The notes under the pieces were generated by a model. That model was given only the letters and a program-made list of their open reading frames with translations. It searched no databases and was not told the origin of the DNA. A stretch of DNA of 64,000 nucleotides from Anodontia alba (Eukaryota; Mollusca; Bivalvia; Lucinida; Lucinidae): positions 57,830,104 to 57,894,103 of the forward strand of contig OZ024830.1 of NCBI GenBank assembly GCA_964016985.1, read 5' to 3'. Position numbers and translations under genes: made by a program. Below, piece by piece: positions 54,401 through 60,400 of the stretch (position 1 is the stretch's first letter; every line of letters begins with the position of its first letter).

Positions 54401-57400
54401 ATATACAAATTTTAATTGCTCAAAGCAGCCTACTCCATGTCCTCGCATAGGTTGTGTGCTCTGAAGACTGTTTAGACCACTGGATACTTTGGCAAATATT
54501 TCATTGTTTTGTGTTGGTGTCAGGATTTATGTAATTTAAAAATAGATGACTTTATATGTTTACTTTGTCGATAATATCTTGGTTAGGGAGAAATATACTT
54601 TCGACTCTATAGGATTTTTTGACATTTATTATGTCCCCACCCCACACCTACAGGAAAGGGGACATATTGTACAGCATGGCACTTTCTTGTCAGCACAATA
54701 TCTTGTGAACCAGTGGTTGGATTCTTATCAAATTTTCATGGATATATAATTGGGACATATTAAATAAAGACCTGATTAGATTTTGGTGACCTTGACCTAA
54801 CTTTCAAGGTCACAGCAGAAGAAAAACTGAAAATTCAGCAGGGCCATTTTCTCTAAAACACTGTTCTTGGTGATCAATTAAATTAGGATTAAGCATTATT
54901 TTATTATAAATAAAATGGTAATCAAACACTATTTTGTTTCAGGAATTCTATTCTGTTCTATTTTAGCATATTTGAATAACATCTTAACAAGAAATAATGC
55001 TGGAGGTGACATTATACAAGTTCTCATGTAACTACTGATTCCATTTCATGAACTGAATGGTGCCAATCAGATTGCTGTATAACAATTGTAAACAAACAAT
55101 AATTATCTTCAGTGCATTTTTTATGTTTTGAAAAATCCTGTTCCGGTATGCAGTCAGATCAGACTCCTTTCACTGTTTGCTTATAGTCATAGCTCTGAAG
55201 AATTTTTTTTTTTTTTTTTTTTACTGTTGTTCTGTTTATTTATTTATGTATCTATTTATTTATTTTCAGCCAAAACTATTGATATATTTACTCATTTCTC
55301 CAAGAAAAAAAAAATTGTGGGCATTCATTAGACACTACTGACATGCTATTAACAAGAACCCACAAAATGCCACTTCATGGAGAAATTGGAAAAAAATAAA
55401 TATTTGAGCAACTCACAACGCCAGTTAAGATGCTTTTTTTTTTTTTCAACCAAAAAGGTATTTCTATGTTTTTCTTTTTTCTCCAAGAAAGTATATCATG
55501 TGGGTACTCATTAGAAGTTCCTCAGTGAAGTACTTTTAATGAGTACCCACAACTGACCTTTTCATGGAGAAATAAGAAAAATATATGCCTGGAGCTATGA
55601 ACATGGACTAAAGTGTTTGATATTTAGGATATAACTCACAGCTTCAGATAAGATGGTGTGTCCACATAATATTTTTAATATTTCTCCATGAAAACATATG
55701 TTGTGGATACTCATTAGAAGCACCTCAGAGAGACACTTCTGATTAGTACCACAACTTTCATTTTCGTGGAGAAATAAGAAAAATATCAGTGTTTAGTGTT
55801 TTTCCATCACGATAACATGCCTATATAGTTTTGACCCCCTTAAACCCTACTGTTATATAGTAAAACTGGGGTCTACAGGGGTATACATTATTTTTCTTAT
55901 TTCTGCTCAAAAACATAGATTGTGGGTACTCATTAGAACCACCTCATTGAGGTTCTAACGAGTACCCACAAACTATGTTTTGAGCAGAAATATGAAAAAT
56001 ATCAGAATTTTTTACCTGAAACTTTTCATTTTTTGATGATAAAATTTTCAGTATATTAGAATAGGCATATTTTCATAATGAGCTGATAAAAAAGTGCCTT
56101 TTTTTGAGCTGTGCATTTACTATCTCCATTTCAGATCTCATTCATGTGTTCAGGTGTCGCTCAGGAGGCAATATTATTAGCAGTAGTGAACAAAGAGAAA
56201 CTAGTCAGACTTCTTGAACACATTCTGGATGAAAACAAATTCCTGTCTCCCTATGGCATTAGATCTCTCTCAAAGGTAAGCTCATTATGAGGTATTTCCT
56301 TAGATGAAAGGGGTATCGAGATAATATTTTTCTATTATTTCTCATTATAATAACATTTCTATGCAAAATGTATAACTCTTGGATTTAGATCTAGATAACC
56401 CAATGTTTTAATCAAGATACTTTACATCTTTCTTCATGAAAATGTGTTGTGGGTATTCATTCTGAGAAGTGCCTCAGCCAGTACCAACAAAAATGCTTTT
56501 GTGGAGAAGACAAATAGTGGTCCTTTTTGGTAAAAAAAAAAGCATCTTACTTAGCTCTCTGAATAAAAATGGAACTTAAAAACACTAAAACATCCAACTT
56601 AAAGCATTGTCTCTGTAGAAGATGGATACAAAGTTATGACTAACCTTGTATAATGGAGGGAAAATAAAAATCTTGTAATTGTCTTCTGATCATTGCTTGC
56701 CTAATCTGATTTCCTGGATGCAGTTTGGGAGCTGGAAAGCTGATGAGCTGCTTCCAGTGACTATAAATGCACAGCTATGCTGTTGTGAAATAAAGATTCA
56801 CACTGAATCCGTACCAGTCCGATAGCCCCTGATGAGTCAAAAGATTGGACAAAACCAAGGCCAGCTACTTATGCCTTGCCTTGTCTGCAACATTCGAGCC
56901 AATGAGAGACTTTTCAGTCACTTATTTTATTGTCTAATCTGATTTTCTTTTGTATACTTTGTTAGGAGCACCAAGAGCACCCATTTGTCCTGGACATGGA
57001 TGGTTCCGGTGTATACAGTGTCAAGTATGAACCTGGAGAGAGTGAATCAAAACTGTTTGGTGGGAACAGCAACTGGAGAGGACCAATATGGTTACCAAGT
57101 GGGTACTATTTCAGGATTTTAGATGCACTGTGGGTTAATCAGCAGTATTTACCCTTAAAGTGCTAATCACAACTGCGGCAGACAGCATTTTTTTTTTTTT
57201 TTTTTTTCTTTTAAATCATCTTGCTAGGATTTTCAGAGTATTTTAAGACTTTGCTTTTCATGTGAATCATCTGCTTAGCAGATGATTCACTTGAAATGCC
57301 AAGTCTTATTTTCTGAAAAATAATTTAAAAAAAAAAGTGGAATGTCGTCTGCTACAGTTTTGCTTTTTTGACATTGACACAAGAAAAATAGGGCTTGGAA

Positions 57401-60400
57401 TTTCATATGAATTATTGCCTTAGAACAATAGCTTGGGGAAAGCAAATCAAAACTGTTTGGTGGGATCAGCAACTAGTTAAGACCAATATGGTTACTAAAT
57501 AGGTACTTTTACATGATTTCAGATGCACTGTTGTCAAACCACTTAAAGTACTAATCGCAACTGCATGAGACCACATTGTGACTTTTTTTTTTCTTTGTAT
57601 TTTTTCAGAGAAAATAATATCTGGCATTTCCTTTGAATCATCTGCTAGGGTTTTCAGAGAAAATAAGATGGCATTTCATGTGAATCATCTGCTTAGCCGA
57701 TGATTCACTTAAAAAGCCAAGTCTTATTTTCTCAGAAAAATATTTTAAAAAAATTAGAATATTGTCTGCTACAGTTATATCTTGTGAACGAATTGATGGA
57801 ATTTGATCAATTTTTGCTTATGCATTGACCTTAACCAGATCTAGGTTGGGATTGTTATGCATCAATTTTTATATGCCTGTTACGGGGTATGGCGTCCGTC
57901 CATCCGTCCGTCCGTCCGTCCATAAACTTTTTCGTGTCCGGCTAACTCCTCCTACAGTTGACATCCGATCAAGCTGAAACTTGGTATATAGTTAGACCAT
58001 GATGTGGCGCAGCGCATATTGTTTCGAGGTTACAGTCCACCAAATGTTTGCAGAGTTATGCCCCTTTGAAAATTTCTGTAAACTCTTCATTTCCGGTTAA
58101 CTACTCCTACATTTTACATCCGATCAAGCTGAAACTTCATATAGAGTTAGACCATGATGTGGAGGGGCGCATATTGTTTCAAGGTTACAGTCTACCAAAT
58201 ATTCGCAGAGTTACGCCCCTTTGAAAATTTCAGTAGACTTTTCGTTTCCGGCTAACTCCTCCTACAGTTTATATCTGATCAAGCTGAAACTTGGTATATA
58301 GTTAGATCATGATGTGGCACAATGCATATTGTTTCGCAGTTACAGTCCACCAAATGTTTGCAGAGTTATGCCCCTTAGAAAATTAACTCCTCTTACATTT
58401 TACATCTGATCAAGCTGAAACTTCATATATAGTTAGACCATGATGTGGAGCAGCGCATATTGTTTCGAGGTTACAGTCCACCAAATATTAGCAGAGTTAT
58501 GCCCCTTTGAATATTTCAGTAGACTTTTTGTTTCCGGCTAACTCCTCCTACAGTTTACATCCGATCAAGCTGAAACTTGATTTGTAGTTAGACCATGATG
58601 TGGAGCAGCGCATATTTTTCAAGGTTGCAGTCCACCAAATATTAGCAGAGTTATACCCCTTTGAAAATTTCTATTAATTTTTCGTTTCTGGCTCAATCCT
58701 CCTGCAGTTTACATCCAATCAAGCTGAAACTTCATGTGCAGTTAGACCATGATGTGGAGTAGCGCAAATTATTACGAGGTTACAGTCCACCAAATATTAG
58801 CAGAGTTATGCCCCTTTGAAAATTTCAGTAAACTTTTCGTTTCCGGCTAATTCCTCCTACAGTTTTCATCCTATCAAGCTGAAACTTGATTTGTAGTTAG
58901 ATCATGATGTGGAGCAGTGCATATTGTTTCAAGGTTACATTCCACCAAATATTAGCAGAGTTAAACCCCTTTGAAAATTTCTATTAATTTGTTTGTTTTC
59001 GGCTAAATCCTCCTACAGTTTACATCCGATCAAGCTGAAACTTCATAAATAGTTACACGATGATGTGGAGCAACGCATATTATTTTGAGGTTACAGTGCA
59101 CCAAATATTTGCAGATTTATGCCCCTTTGAAAGTTTTTGTAAACTTTTTGCAGCATGTTGTTTAGAGGTAATAGGGTGCAAATTTTATTTTATAATAGGT
59201 ATATTTTTTGCAAATAACTAAAGTTTTGGTCATATGGGCAAGATATTGATTTTTTTTTTTTTTTTTAACATCTTCTTTTATTAGACTTGCAAGGAAAGGT
59301 TGTCATTATTAAATCTTTATAAATACATAATTCTTTTAGATTTTTTTTTTTTTTAATCTTCTGATTTGTCTCCCTTGAAGAACAAAAATAAAATCAGTAT
59401 TAAACAAGTTAAAGGTTTACAAAAAAATTTCTTGCAGCATTTTCTTTTTCTTTTTTTTTTTTTTTGGTTGTTTATTTTTGTTTTGTTATTGTTTGGTCCG
59501 ATATTGAAGTTTAGGAAAAACAATCAGCTCATATGAGCTTATAATATAGCCATGCTTCTGTGGTGTGTCCTCCGTCAGAAAACACTTCTCCCTAGAAGCA
59601 GCAAACTTCTCCCTATTTCCCCAGGAGGGAGAAGTCACTCCCTTAATATCTGGGCCAGCTTTGACCCTTAGGTTACAGTTCACTAAATATCAGCAGAGAT
59701 ATGCCCCAATGAAATTTTTTTAATTTTTTTTTTTTTTTGTAATTCCACTTACAATTTATATCCAGAGCACTGCATTATACAGGAGCCAGTTTTTGTGCTA
59801 CATCTTATTACTTGCCACGGGCATATAATGCCCCACTTGGCGGAGCTCTTGTTGAAATTTACAACAGAGTTACCCGTTAGAATTTTGTTTCCACTGAATA
59901 TGTTGTGAACAAATTGATAGAATTTGATCAAATTTTGCATATACATTAACCTTTACTAGATCTAGGTTGTAAAGGGTCAATTTTCGCAAATTGATTATCA
60001 TCAGAATTTTGTTTCTGCCCAATATCTTGAGAAAAAATTTTGGTCTTGGAATAAGACCAGATTTCGCTTATGTATACACCTCAATTTTCGTAAATATACA
60101 GCACAGCAATGGCCCTTGGTCATTGTTAAAATATTTAGTTTCCACTCAATACCTTGGGATCAAATTGATGGAATTAGACATAGTTTTTCATTTCCACACA
60201 GTATCTTGTGAACAAATTGATGGAAGTTAATCAAATTTTGCTTATGTATTGACCTTAACCAGATCTAGGTTGGGATAGTTAAGCGTCAATTTTGGCAAAT
60301 TTACAACAGTTTTGGCCATTGGCTATTGTCAGAAAACACAGGTACATCATTATATCCACCGCAATCTATGTTTGTTGTAGGGGGGGGAGGGGCGGGGGGA

